A stretch of DNA of 64,000 nucleotides from JBBEBE01 sp040882505 (GTDB lineage: Bacteria; Bacteroidota; Rhodothermia; Balneolales; Balneolaceae). The DNA lies in the NCBI GenBank assembly GCA_040882505.1, contig JBBEBE010000008.1, positions 248,001-312,000 of the forward strand. Direction: 5' to 3'. The translations under genes were made by a program, and so were the position numbers. Positions 8,891 to 17,459 of the stretch are shown one piece after another. Position 1 is the stretch's first letter; the number at the start of each line of letters is the position of its first letter. The notes beneath the pieces are model-generated. The model saw nothing but the letters and a program-made list of their open reading frames with translations, made no database searches and was not told the DNA's origin.

Positions 8891-9514
8891 ATGACACGTT
8901 CAAAAGACAGTTCCATATCGCCCCGGCGAGCCAAAATATTGGATGTTCTCAGAGAGGCGGGTGAATCGTTGCAGATTCGTGAAATCGTCAAACGAACCGG
9001 GTTGGAGTACGACAATGCCCGAAGCGCACTATCGGAAATGACGACCATGAAACTGATCGTTCGGATTCATCGGGGGGTGTATGATCTCCCGGAGCGTGTG
9101 GAAGAGAAGGAGGCGGAGTCACCCGATCATCCGTTCAACCGGATTCTTCTGAATCAGCAGATCCTGAAAGTGCTCTTGAACATTGTGATCACCAACAAAG
9201 CGCTCATGGAGGCACTGCTCTTGGGGCAGCAGGAGATTATTCGCACCATCAAAAGCATCAGTCCGGACAATGAAGATGGTGAAGAGGCCATTCGTGACCT
9301 GGAGAAGGTGTTTGCGGAGCGTGTCAAATGGCATTTCGATGTGGCTGCCGAGCAAGTTACCGAACAGTATACCCGGCTTCCGGAAGAGGTTTTTGATGTA
9401 CTGGTTGCTCCACTGACCAGAGACAAGGACATTGATTTGGATCGACTCTCCTCGCTTCGGGAGAAACAGAAGAAGAAAACGTCTCGCAGTGATCGGGATC
9501 GCCATTCTTCCTGA
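8891..9514 (+). CDS. Winged-helix DNA-binding protein
   Basis: This is a 207-residue protein whose N-terminal ~65 residues look like a winged helix-turn-helix of the MarR/IclR-like fold (ILDVLREAGESLQIREIVKR, then DNARSALSEM and a wing ending in GVYDLPE). The remainder is helical and charged with no recognised ligand domain, ending in a Lys/Arg/Ser-rich tail. I chose ATG 8891 rather than the upstream in-frame start at 8825 because GGAG precedes it and the domain begins right after. It could be a local regulator of the preceding surface genes or of the downstream uptake operon. The specific target cannot be read from sequence. Confidence 0.65.
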   Translation: MTRSKDSSISPRRAKILDVLREAGESLQIREIVKRTGLEYDNARSALSEMTTMKLIVRIHRGVYDLPERVEEKEAESPDHPFNRILLNQQILKVLLNIVITNKALMEALLLGQQEIIRTIKSISPDNEDGEEAIRDLEKVFAERVKWHFDVAAEQVTEQYTRLPEEVFDVLVAPLTRDKDIDLDRLSSLREKQKKKTSRSDRDRHSS

Positions 9515-9856
9515 CCTGTACCCACTCAATCTATAAAGTGAGTGTTCGAAGGATTCGGTAAATTCTTCCCGCACTTCCCGTAAATGGTTCGTCATGTGGG
9601 GAACTTGTGATTCCAAACAAGTCATAACGTCACCCACAAAAAATTTTAGTTGGTCTTCCATTCTGGAAATGAACAATTTAACTCTATGCAGGGAATGCTT
9701 CAAATCGCTCATAAAGATGAAAATATAGGCGATTTTGAATGACGACGTGCGATTTTTTACTGATAAAATAACATCACCCACTTGTAGGTAATGTTCGGAT
9801 CGTCTACATTCATCCGAGTACTCGATGAACCCGTGAATTTTGAACGACCTGCGATT
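9515..9856 (+). other. 342-base intergenic region
   Basis: No convincing gene. A short inverted repeat CACTCA/TGAGTG (9523-9544) follows the winged-helix gene and may be a weak terminator. The remainder is more AT-rich and presumably carries the promoter of the uptake operon starting at 9857. A minus-strand open frame crosses the region but continues antisense into the winged-helix gene, so I do not call it. Confidence 0.5.
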
Positions 9857-10438
9857 ATGGCTCATATTGAACTTGAAGAAGGGCTGCCCGGAATCATCGG
9901 ACTTTTGGAGTATCGAAAAGATACCGCCAAACCGATTCGGGAGCTGACTCAGATTCTACTCCGTGGAGAATCGACCCTGACGGTGGGAGAACGGGAGCTT
10001 ATTGCAACCATCGTCTCTCATCGCAATGAATGCACGTTTTGTGCAACAGCACATCAAACGACGGCCGATCAACTACTCGGGAATAGCGATACATCGGCAC
10101 ATGTTTGCCGGGACTTGGCGACGGCTCCGGTGAGCGAAAAGATGAAAGGGCTCCTTGCCATTGCCTCCAAGGTTCAACAAAGCGGACTGTCCGTAAGAGC
10201 GGAGGATGTGGAGAAGGCCCGAACGGCGGGTGCGACGGATCGGGAGATTCACGATACGGTTCTGATTGCTGCTCTCTTCTGTTTATACAATCGGTATGTG
10301 GATGGTTTGGGAACCTGGACACCGGAAGGACCGGATTTCTATGCATCTCTTGCAGACCGACTGACCACTCGTGGATATGTCCGGCCCGAGAAGGGGTATG
10401 ATGACCACAAATACGGGGGGAAACCAAATGAGTCATAG
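9857..10438 (+). CDS. AhpD-like carboxymuconolactone decarboxylase-family protein
   Basis: This 193-residue protein belongs to the AhpD/peroxidase-related alpha-helical family. It carries the diagnostic redox motif CTFCATAHQ (CxxC followed by His, about residues 57-65), preceded by LTVGERELIATIVSHRNE. Family members reduce peroxides or alkylhydroperoxide reductase partners, or act as decarboxylases; with both Cys present a thiol-redox role is likelier. I chose ATG 9857 (MAHIELEEGLPG, the usual family start) over the ATG at 9791. Its stop lies eight bases inside the following TonB-receptor gene, so the two are translationally coupled and head an operon with a transporter and an amidohydrolase. 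Confidence 0.85.
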   Translation: MAHIELEEGLPGIIGLLEYRKDTAKPIRELTQILLRGESTLTVGERELIATIVSHRNECTFCATAHQTTADQLLGNSDTSAHVCRDLATAPVSEKMKGLLAIASKVQQSGLSVRAEDVEKARTAGATDREIHDTVLIAALFCLYNRYVDGLGTWTPEGPDFYASLADRLTTRGYVRPEKGYDDHKYGGKPNES

Positions 10439-13346
10439 AACGAAGGTGAAATCGAGGTCCATCAGCATTGTTGATCCGTTCACAGATCCTCTGATTTGGA
10501 AAGCATTCAATAGACGGCAATGGAGAGGCTTGTTACTTTTTCTCTTTCTGTTTTCCGCTGTACCCGTTGCAACCCTGGCGCAGGAGGGTCAACTGCTCGG
10601 GATCGTGACGGATCTGGAGGGACGTCCGCTCGCAGGCAGTACTCTCCAGATCGGGCAAGGGACGTTGGGCGGGGCCACGGATGCCGACGGTCGAGTCATT
10701 ATTGAAGAGGTCCCTGAGGGAACGCATACCTACCTGGCAAGATTTGTCGGGTATTCACCGGCTCGTGGCGAGGTTCGGATTGTATCGGGGGAGCAGACCG
10801 TGCTGGAGATACAGCTTCGTCGGGACTTGTTGGGAATGGGGGAGTTGGTCGTTTCTGGATCCTTTAACCCGGCTGTTCAGTTGGAGTCAAGTACCTCGAT
10901 TACCTCGTTGACCCCGTCGGTCATTGAGCAGCGAATCCCCCGTGGTGTGGCCGATCTGTTGAAGGCGGTGCCGGGTGTTCAATCTACAAGCAACTATGGT
11001 GAAGCGGGCAATGATGTGACCATTCGGGGATTACCGGTCACGGCAAACAGTTCGTTTCGCTACATCAGTTTGCAGGAAGATGGATTGCCGGTATTCGAGC
11101 CACCGGGATTACTGTTCGCTTTTCCGGATGCCATGGCTCGACAAGATGAAACCATCGCCCGTATCGAGACGGTTCGGGGTGGAAGTTCGGCGATCTTTAC
11201 CTCCAATACACCGGGGGGGATGGTCAATCTGATTAGCAAAACCGGTGGGGAGACGTTGCAGGGGACGATCAAGAACAGCGTTGGACTGCACGGGATGGTT
11301 CGGCAGGATCTGAATGTGGGTGGGCCTCTTGGCGATCTGTGGCGATTCAATGTGGGTGGCTATTATCGACACGATGAAGGGGTTCGGCATCCCGGATATC
11401 CTGCCAACAGGGGAGGCCAGGTGAAGTTGAATGTGACGCGTCAGCTCGATCGCGGTCTCATTCGATTCTACACCAAGTACCTGAACGAGAAGAATGTCTG
11501 GTTTATGGGAAGCCCGATCCGGAACTACAAGGAGCCGGAGGCGATCCCCGGAGGTCCGGCCGTCGGCAGCGGGACCTCGTTTCCACGGGATCGGCGTGTT
11601 GTATCCATTCCCGATGCCTTCAATCATGGATCGTACACGAAAGAGAATCTGGACCACGGATACGATGTCAGCTACCGGATGGCGGGGATGGAGCTCTTTC
11701 ACGAGTTGGAGAACGACTGGGATGTCACCCTTCGGAGCCGGTTTCTGGATTCAGACAACCGAATGAATTTAATGATTGATGTGGCCGATCCGATGCCCAT
11801 TCAGTCGTTTGCATCCCCGGCATTGCCGTCACAGGTTCCTCGATTTGTCCGGTTTGTCAATTCCGGCGAAACCGTAACCAATCCGCAATCGGTGGCAAAC
11901 TTGAACGGGAACGGGTTGATGTCGGTCCACGGTATGGCATTTTCCGATCAGCCGGTTCAAAACTTCATCACCGATGTACAGCTCTCCCGGGATCTGGAGA
12001 ACCACTCAATGACCCTGGGGGCGTATTACAGTACCTATCGAACGCAGTTTCAGTTGACGCAGCATGGCGTCTTTGTAGAAGTGGCAAATCGTCCGCGATT
12101 GATACAGGTCATGATTCCGGACGGAAGCGGAGGGGTGGATGGATTAACACCGGCCGATGGATTTGCAGGGTATAACTCCGGCTACTGGAATCTTCGCTCC
12201 TATACCAATTTGATGGCATTTTATGCCGGAGATACCTGGAACGTGAACGATTATCTGACGCTGGACGGAGGTGTTCGGGTAGACATGAATCACAGTCGTG
12301 GCGACAACGAACGGCCTGTGGTCCCCGGGGAGATGGACAATGGATCGGTTTCCGGGCAGTCGGTTCCACCTGGATATCCCGCTTTCGAGCCGACGCCTCA
12401 ACAGACGCGTGCCGGTATGTTCGGTAGTGGTCGCTTTCGTACCTGGGACTACCGGTTCAACACGTGGAGTGCCAGTCTGGGAGCCAATGTTGCGTTTACG
12501 GATGAGTTGGCCATCTACTCCCGGTTCAGTCGTGGAAACCGGGCTCCCACGGTACAGCAATGGACATTTCAGACCTCGGACGGTAGTCAGGTGACAGGCG
12601 ATACCAACCGGGGAGAGATCGAAACGATCCTTCAGGCCGAGGCGGGAGTCAAGTGGCAGTCTGATCGTGTCGCGCTTCTTTTGGCCGGTTTCTACAGCAG
12701 GAGTGAAGATTTGATCACGACGCTGCATCGTGGCCAGGCCGACGGAAGTTTTATCTTTTTGCCGATTACCGGAAATACACGAACGTTCGGATTGGAAATG
12801 GAAGCGGCCGCCCGTCTGCTTCCGGGTCTGGATCTGAGAGTGAATTCGACCCTGCAGGATCCTCGATTCACGAAATTCGAGTATGAGTTTTTCGTCACCG
12901 GAAACAATCCTGAAAGCGGACTTCATCAACGGGATTATGCCGGCAACTATCTGAATGACATTGTTCGGTTCATGACCGATGTGACGGCTCAATACAACTG
13001 GCAGCGTGCCGACCTGTTCATGAACTATCGATATACAGGGAGTCGAATGGCCAACCGACCCAACACCATTCGAATTCCGGGCTATAGTGAAGTGATGGGG
13101 GGAGTCGGGTGGACGGCGAACCGGATACGATTCTCGGCACAGGTTACCAATCTGTTCAATACCCAGGCGGTTGCGCAGATGGCCAACCGAACGGGTGAGG
13201 ATGTACTCCAAGTGAATTCTGATGGTTCAGCGGATGTTTTGGTCACCTCCGGTGCGAATGCCGGGACGATCACGACCACCTCCTACAGTACCGGGCTCGG
13301 TATTCTTCCGCGAAGTATTCTTCTTGCAGTGACCTATCGATTTTGA
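10428..13346 (+). CDS. TonB-dependent outer-membrane receptor
   Basis: This 972-residue TonB-dependent receptor starts at ATG 10428, preceded by a G6 Shine-Dalgarno-like run and overlapping the upstream stop. After a signal anchor ending in VATLAQ comes a carboxypeptidase-regulatory-like domain (GIVTDLEGRPLAGS to SPARGEVRIV, about residues 50-130), a TonB-box-like MGELVVSGS, the plug (IPRGVADLLKAVPGVQ, IETVRGGSSAIFTSNTPGG) and a long beta-barrel ending in LLAVTYRF with terminal Phe. It imports a nutrient across the outer membrane using TonB energy. The substrate is unknown. The linked MFS carrier and amidohydrolase suggest a small organic compound, not an iron chelate. Confidence 0.93.
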   Translation: MSHRTKVKSRSISIVDPFTDPLIWKAFNRRQWRGLLLFLFLFSAVPVATLAQEGQLLGIVTDLEGRPLAGSTLQIGQGTLGGATDADGRVIIEEVPEGTHTYLARFVGYSPARGEVRIVSGEQTVLEIQLRRDLLGMGELVVSGSFNPAVQLESSTSITSLTPSVIEQRIPRGVADLLKAVPGVQSTSNYGEAGNDVTIRGLPVTANSSFRYISLQEDGLPVFEPPGLLFAFPDAMARQDETIARIETVRGGSSAIFTSNTPGGMVNLISKTGGETLQGTIKNSVGLHGMVRQDLNVGGPLGDLWRFNVGGYYRHDEGVRHPGYPANRGGQVKLNVTRQLDRGLIRFYTKYLNEKNVWFMGSPIRNYKEPEAIPGGPAVGSGTSFPRDRRVVSIPDAFNHGSYTKENLDHGYDVSYRMAGMELFHELENDWDVTLRSRFLDSDNRMNLMIDVADPMPIQSFASPALPSQVPRFVRFVNSGETVTNPQSVANLNGNGLMSVHGMAFSDQPVQNFITDVQLSRDLENHSMTLGAYYSTYRTQFQLTQHGVFVEVANRPRLIQVMIPDGSGGVDGLTPADGFAGYNSGYWNLRSYTNLMAFYAGDTWNVNDYLTLDGGVRVDMNHSRGDNERPVVPGEMDNGSVSGQSVPPGYPAFEPTPQQTRAGMFGSGRFRTWDYRFNTWSASLGANVAFTDELAIYSRFSRGNRAPTVQQWTFQTSDGSQVTGDTNRGEIETILQAEAGVKWQSDRVALLLAGFYSRSEDLITTLHRGQADGSFIFLPITGNTRTFGLEMEAAARLLPGLDLRVNSTLQDPRFTKFEYEFFVTGNNPESGLHQRDYAGNYLNDIVRFMTDVTAQYNWQRADLFMNYRYTGSRMANRPNTIRIPGYSEVMGGVGWTANRIRFSAQVTNLFNTQAVAQMANRTGEDVLQVNSDGSADVLVTSGANAGTITTTSYSTGLGILPRSILLAVTYRF

Positions 13347-13348
13347 CG

Positions 13349-14644
13349 ATGATCCGTAATCAGGAACGTTCGACAGAAGTGGAGAATACACATTCGTCAA
13401 CGGCAGAAACGTCGGTTTCGACGGGATATGCTGTCGGTGCCATTGCTCTCGGATTTTCGGGCAACTTGTTTAGTGGTCTCGTATCGACGCTCATGGCTAC
13501 GTATCTGCCGGACTCCGTGCAGGATCTGCTCGGTAGTTTGAGCGAGGAAGATGTCAGTTTTGTCGGATCCTACATTGGGGCAATGTACATCGTCGGCTGG
13601 GCGGTTGGCGGGATCTTCTTTGGTTGGTTGGCCGACCGGGTGGGTCGAATTCGTACCCTTTCCGGAGCTCTTTTGGTGGTCGGACTGGCCACGTCCGCGG
13701 CTTCATTTTCGCCCAATTGGTTGGTACTCGTTGCATTGCGACTCGTGACCGGTATGGGGGTCGGTGCCACCATGGTGCTCTGCGCCGTTTTCGCAGCAGA
13801 GATTTGGGGAAAACGCGTGAAGGGGAGAGCCATTGCCATGAGTATCCTGGCCATTGGATTTCCGATCGGGATCATTAGCTCCGGTCTGGTGACCTGGCTG
13901 GTCACCGACTGGAGGACAGCCTTTTTGATCGGTATCGCTCCGGCATTGCTGGGTCTTGTTGCTCCGATTCTCTTCTCCGAGCCCCCACAATGGCGTCGCA
14001 CACCGAGTGACGAGGACTCCTCCGACAATGGCGAATCGGAGTGGAGTTGGCTGCTCTCCCCGGAGAACAAGACCAATTTTGTTGCAGGGGCGGTCATATT
14101 CGGTGCAATGTCCATTGGCATCTGGTCTACGTTTTCCTGGCTTCCAACGTGGGCACAGGATCTGGCCAGGGGATCCGACAGCGCATTGCAGGTGGGCGGA
14201 ACCCTGATCGCTCTGCTTGGAATGGGGGGCATTGTCGGGAGCTTACTGTCCGGACCGTTGGCCAATCTGTTGGGGCGACGCCATACCTTGATGGTGGCGT
14301 TTGCCGGTGCCGGGATTTCGGCGGTCTTTCTTTTTTTGACAAATGTAGAGTTTGACTCGATTATTTACGTTCAAACCGCTGGGTTGGCGCTCTTTTTCGG
14401 GTTCAGTCAAGGGATATTGATGGCCTACATTCCCGAGCTTTTTCCGACGTCCATTCGTTCCACGGCAACAGGGATCTGTTTTAACCTGGGGCGAATATTG
14501 ACAGCGTTGGCTGTCTTTTTTGTCGGATACCTGGTTCCAATCCTGGGTGGTTACGGGAATGCCCTGTTGGTTTTCTCCCTGACCTATGTATTTGGTTTTG
14601 CAGCGGTCGTTATGGCTCCGGAGACGCGCAACAAGGTGCTCTGA
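13349..14644 (+). CDS. MFS transporter (12-TM, metabolite:H+ symporter type)
   Basis: This is a 431-residue major facilitator with twelve predicted membrane segments. The conserved loop 2-3 motif is GWLADRVGRIRT (about residues 91-102) and the loop 8-9 counterpart is LANLLGRRHTL. A loop of about 35 charged residues separates the two halves (SEPPQWRRTPSDEDSSDNGE). The closest recognisable groups are the aromatic-acid/sugar symporter branches. ATG 13349 lies two bases after the receptor's stop; a TTG at 13343 overlaps that stop. Close packing implies cotranscription, with the carrier taking the receptor's substrate across the inner membrane. Confidence 0.9.
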   Translation: MIRNQERSTEVENTHSSTAETSVSTGYAVGAIALGFSGNLFSGLVSTLMATYLPDSVQDLLGSLSEEDVSFVGSYIGAMYIVGWAVGGIFFGWLADRVGRIRTLSGALLVVGLATSAASFSPNWLVLVALRLVTGMGVGATMVLCAVFAAEIWGKRVKGRAIAMSILAIGFPIGIISSGLVTWLVTDWRTAFLIGIAPALLGLVAPILFSEPPQWRRTPSDEDSSDNGESEWSWLLSPENKTNFVAGAVIFGAMSIGIWSTFSWLPTWAQDLARGSDSALQVGGTLIALLGMGGIVGSLLSGPLANLLGRRHTLMVAFAGAGISAVFLFLTNVEFDSIIYVQTAGLALFFGFSQGILMAYIPELFPTSIRSTATGICFNLGRILTALAVFFVGYLVPILGGYGNALLVFSLTYVFGFAAVVMAPETRNKVL

Positions 14645-14757
14645 TCGGTCCGGTTCAACCCGTTGCATCCCTCGGTGAAGTTGAGTACATAGGAGTGTTA
14701 CGGTAGAGTTGGCCCGTGGCTTCGTTCGATGGTCTCTTCACTCAATGTATCGTTGTT

Positions 14758-16011
14758 ATGCGTGTACTCATTCTTCTCATTCTCGCTTCTCTCTTTTTTC
14801 TGTCTCTTCCGTTTACCGTTCAGGCACAGGAGTACGATCTTCTGATCGATAACGGCCATGTCATGGATCCAAAAAACGGAATGGATCAAGTGATGGATGT
14901 GGCTGTTGCAGACGGGGTCATCGCACGTGTGGCCGAATCCATCCCCGCATCGAGCGCACAGCGCGTGATTGACGCTACGGGCCTGTATGTGACACCGGGT
15001 CTGGTGGATATTCACGGACATCATTTCTACGGAACCGAAGAGGATCCGGTAGCCTATGCCGGTGGGTTTTGGGCCATCCCTCCGGATGGATTTACACTTC
15101 GCACAGGTGTGACAACCATCGTTGATCTTGGGGGTGCGGGGTGGAAACGGTTTCGCCTGTTCAAGGAAAATGTCATCGACCGTTCGACAACGCGGGTGCT
15201 CTCTTTTATCAATATTGTGGGAGCTGGTATGCAGAAAGAGGAGGTCGAGCAGAACCTGAACGACATGGACCCGAAGATGACGGCGTTGCGGGCCCGCCAG
15301 TTTCCAGACCTCATTGTCGGGGTCAAACTGGCGCACTATCAGGGACACGAATGGGAACCGGTGGATCGGGTTGTAGAGGCCGGTGAGATGGCCGGTCTGC
15401 CGGTCATGATCGACTTTGGTCAGGCCGATCCGCCGCTCTCTCTGGAGACATTGCTTATGGAAAAACTGCGTCCGGGAGATATGTTTACGCATCTGTACGC
15501 CGATACCCGTGGGCGAGAACCCATTGTCGACGAGAACGGAAGAGTCAAGGAGTTCATGTGGGCAGCCAGGGATCGAGGGGTCCTGTTCGATGTGGGACAC
15601 GGGGGCGGAAGCTTCGTCTGGCATCAGATGGTTCCGGCTATGGAGCAGGATTTCTGGCCGGATTTCATCGGAACGGATTTGCACCGTTCCAGCATGAATG
15701 GGGGGATGAAAGATATGACCCATCTCATCTCCAAATTTCTCAATGTCGGTATGCCGCTCTACGATGCCATTGATCGGTCCAGTTGGCAGCCGGCCCGGGC
15801 AATCGGTCGGGAAGATCTTGGCCATTTGAGTGAAGGTGCCGGCGCCGATCTGGCTATTTTCCGCTTGCGAGAGGGGGAGTTCGGCTATATGGATTCGCGT
15901 CGACGGGCATTACACGGAAACCTGCGACTTCAAAACGAGCTTACCCTGCGGGACGGCCAGGTGGTCTGGGACTTGAATGCCATTGCTTCACCGGTCTGGG
16001 AACGAGAGTAA
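14758..16011 (+). CDS. Secreted amidohydrolase/deacetylase-family metallohydrolase
   Basis: This is a 417-residue amidohydrolase-superfamily enzyme of the dihydroorotase-like deacetylase branch (EF_0837/AHA_3915 type). Metal-site signatures are visible: TPGLVDIHGHHF (HxH), VGVKLAHYQGHEW with the Lys likely to be carboxylated, FTHLYAD, LFDVGHGGG and FIGTDLH with the final Asp. ATG 14758 begins a clean signal peptide (LLILASLFFLSLPFTVQAQ), so the enzyme is periplasmic or exported. Family members cleave N-acyl or cyclic amide bonds. It is 113 bases after the MFS gene and the last member of the cluster begun at 9857, suggesting the imported substrate is an amide or its product. Exact substrate unknown. 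Confidence 0.85.
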   Translation: MRVLILLILASLFFLSLPFTVQAQEYDLLIDNGHVMDPKNGMDQVMDVAVADGVIARVAESIPASSAQRVIDATGLYVTPGLVDIHGHHFYGTEEDPVAYAGGFWAIPPDGFTLRTGVTTIVDLGGAGWKRFRLFKENVIDRSTTRVLSFINIVGAGMQKEEVEQNLNDMDPKMTALRARQFPDLIVGVKLAHYQGHEWEPVDRVVEAGEMAGLPVMIDFGQADPPLSLETLLMEKLRPGDMFTHLYADTRGREPIVDENGRVKEFMWAARDRGVLFDVGHGGGSFVWHQMVPAMEQDFWPDFIGTDLHRSSMNGGMKDMTHLISKFLNVGMPLYDAIDRSSWQPARAIGREDLGHLSEGAGADLAIFRLREGEFGYMDSRRRALHGNLRLQNELTLRDGQVVWDLNAIASPVWERE

Positions 16012-16026
16012 TACGGGTCGAACCGC

Positions 16027-16260
16027 TCAGTGACAGTGTCCATGAGTGGAATCCCAACTCTGGCCGGGTGGACATTGTTGATCTCCACTTCCCGACAATG
16101 TGACGGCCAGGATGGCCAATCCGAACAGAACGGCAAGCACGACTCCAATCATACCCAATTTGGAGCCGTTGTGGGCCTGATCGCGTTTCTGGCAGCAATT
16201 CTTGTATTTATTCCCGCTTCCGCAGCGGCACGGATCGTTGCGATGCAGTTTTTCTCCCAT
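16027..16260 (-). CDS. Small SEC-C zinc-motif membrane peptide
   Basis: This 77-residue protein begins with a SEC-C zinc-binding motif (RNDPCRCGSGNKYKNCC, residues ~6-22), followed by a single hydrophobic helix (LGMIGVVLAVLFGLAILAV) and a short Cys/His tail. SEC-C is the metal-binding tail of SecA that contacts SecB and ribosomes; here it is tethered to a membrane helix, so a docking role is an inference. I start at ATG 16260 (MGEKLHRNDPC); a TTG at 16320 would add 20 residues. No clear Shine-Dalgarno is seen. It converges on the amidohydrolase gene. Confidence 0.7.
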   Translation of the reverse strand: MGEKLHRNDPCRCGSGNKYKNCCQKRDQAHNGSKLGMIGVVLAVLFGLAILAVTLSGSGDQQCPPGQSWDSTHGHCH

Positions 16261-16513
16261 AGCATGACAAGGTTGGTGATCGGGATGGTTCGGGACATGA
16301 TGATCCCGTTGCTTTCTCAAATATACTCTTCCGGGACTCAGAATCCAGTTGTCAACATGGGTGTGTCGATCGATTTCTTACCTCGATGATTCGTCGAAGA
16401 ATTTCACACAACATCCCAACTACTTGTCCGTTCAGAGGATAGATGGAACGTTTCCCCCTGGTTTTGCATTTAAAGGGGTAGAGTTAGAAACATAATAATG
16501 GACGGTGTTTACG

Positions 16514-16708
16514 ATGAGTGATCTGAATATCAAGGGGAACTGGAATGAATTGAAGGGCAAACTGAAGCAGAAGTATGGAGACTTGACAGATGACGATCTC
16601 TCCTATGTCGAAGGAAAAGAGGATGAGTTGCTTGGACGGATTCAGAAGAAGCTGGGCAAGAAGCGAGAAGAGGTTGCAACCGAGATTCGAAACTGGATTG
16701 ACAGGTAG
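16514..16708 (+). CDS. CsbD-family stress protein
   Basis: A 64-residue protein matching the CsbD family: KGNWNELKGKLKQKYGDLTD followed by VEGKEDELLGRIQKKLG. These small cytosolic proteins are part of general stress responses (sigma-B regulon in Bacillus, high in stationary phase in enterics); their biochemical role is unresolved. ATG 16514 gives the usual MSDLNIKGNW start; a GTG lies at 16505. It is followed at 95 bases by a coiled-coil lipoprotein and then katG, a run of stress-linked genes. Confidence 0.88.
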   Translation: MSDLNIKGNWNELKGKLKQKYGDLTDDDLSYVEGKEDELLGRIQKKLGKKREEVATEIRNWIDR

Positions 16709-16802
16709 CCGGAACCCATGAACCCTTCGTTTCCAATCCATGATGGTTGGACGGGGATAGACAGTTGAGAAAGCAATGATTGTAAACCCAAACGGAGTAT
16801 TG

Positions 16803-17237
16803 ATGAACAGACCACGTGTATCGACAACATTTATGACGGTTATGGCACTGATTACGAGCCTTTTTCTTGTCCAGTGCGGAGGAGAGTCCAGCACATTTGA
16901 ACAGGAAAGAGATCAGATGCAAAGCAATCTGGAGAGTCTTCACAGTGATCTGGGGGACCGGATTGATGCACTCTCGACTCAAATCGAAGAAGCAGGAGAA
17001 GAGGCTGGTGAGGGTGCAGAAGAAGCCGGCGATGGCGCAGCTGATGTCGCTGAAGAGATGGAAGAGGCTCGCCAAGAGCTCATGAACGAGCGATCGGCAG
17101 TCGAGCGAACGCTGGATGATATCGGGGATGCAACCGAAGAGTCCTGGGAGAGCGTAAGGGGGAGTGCAGAAGAGACCTACAACCGCGCGGTTTCTCGTGC
17201 AAACGAGATCCTGCAGTCGCTTTCCAGTGACCAATAA
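16803..17237 (+). CDS. Coiled-coil lipoprotein
   Basis: This 144-residue protein has a lipoprotein signal (TVMALITSLFLVQCGGES, lipid Cys about residue 26). The mature part is almost entirely acidic helix with Ala/Glu/Gly-rich near-repeats (EEAGEEAGEGAEEAGDGA) and heptad character, so it should form a coiled coil on the outer membrane. ATG 16803 is preceded by GGAG at six bases; an upstream ATG at 16776 would spoil the signal peptide. Function is unknown; it may be a cell-envelope stabilising lipoprotein. It lies between the CsbD gene and katG and is followed by a strong terminator. Confidence 0.75.
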   Translation: MNRPRVSTTFMTVMALITSLFLVQCGGESSTFEQERDQMQSNLESLHSDLGDRIDALSTQIEEAGEEAGEGAEEAGDGAADVAEEMEEARQELMNERSAVERTLDDIGDATEESWESVRGSAEETYNRAVSRANEILQSLSSDQ

Positions 17238-17267
17238 GCGTCCTGTACAAACCGGTTAAAATGTTAG

Positions 17268-17292
17268 AGGGAGGCAGGATCGCCTCCCTTTT
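17268..17292 (+). terminator. Rho-independent terminator
   Basis: AGGGAGGC, a six-base loop, then GCCTCCCT and further T residues. This is a perfect 8-bp stem with the T-run directly after it, 31 bases past the coiled-coil lipoprotein stop. Confidence 0.85.
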
Positions 17293-17360
17293 CTATGATA
17301 GCTACTTTTAATAGGGTCGATAGAGAGAATCTGTCTGCGTCTGGTTCACCATACAGCTAT

Positions 17361-17375
17361 ACTGCAAATTGTAGT
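17361..17375. promoter_or_regulatory. Imperfect palindrome upstream of katG
   Basis: ACTGCAAATTGTAGT is palindromic around its central base apart from one mismatched pair, and lies 85 bases before the katG start. It could be an operator for a peroxide- or metal-sensing regulator. It does not match a classical Per or Fur box, so this is only a candidate. Confidence 0.3.
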
Positions 17376-17459
17376 CAGGCGAGTTGTTATGTGCAGGTTC
17401 GTCTCGTCCGCAGTAATTGAATACGGACGGGCACCTGTTGAACCAAAAAAGGCGAATCC

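Noticed and set aside
9119..9865. Open frame of 248 codons on the minus strand that covers the 342-base gap
   Set aside because: More than half is antisense to the winged-helix gene and no family is recognisable; the gap part alone has no convincing start.
12144..13211. Open frame of 355 codons on the minus strand
   Set aside because: Antisense to the TonB receptor gene, no recognisable motif.
14645..14715. GGTTCAACCC string resembling a tRNA T-arm after the MFS gene
   Set aside because: No acceptor, D or anticodon arms can be formed around it; the same string also occurs at 31859, 53347 and 62165 in unrelated contexts.
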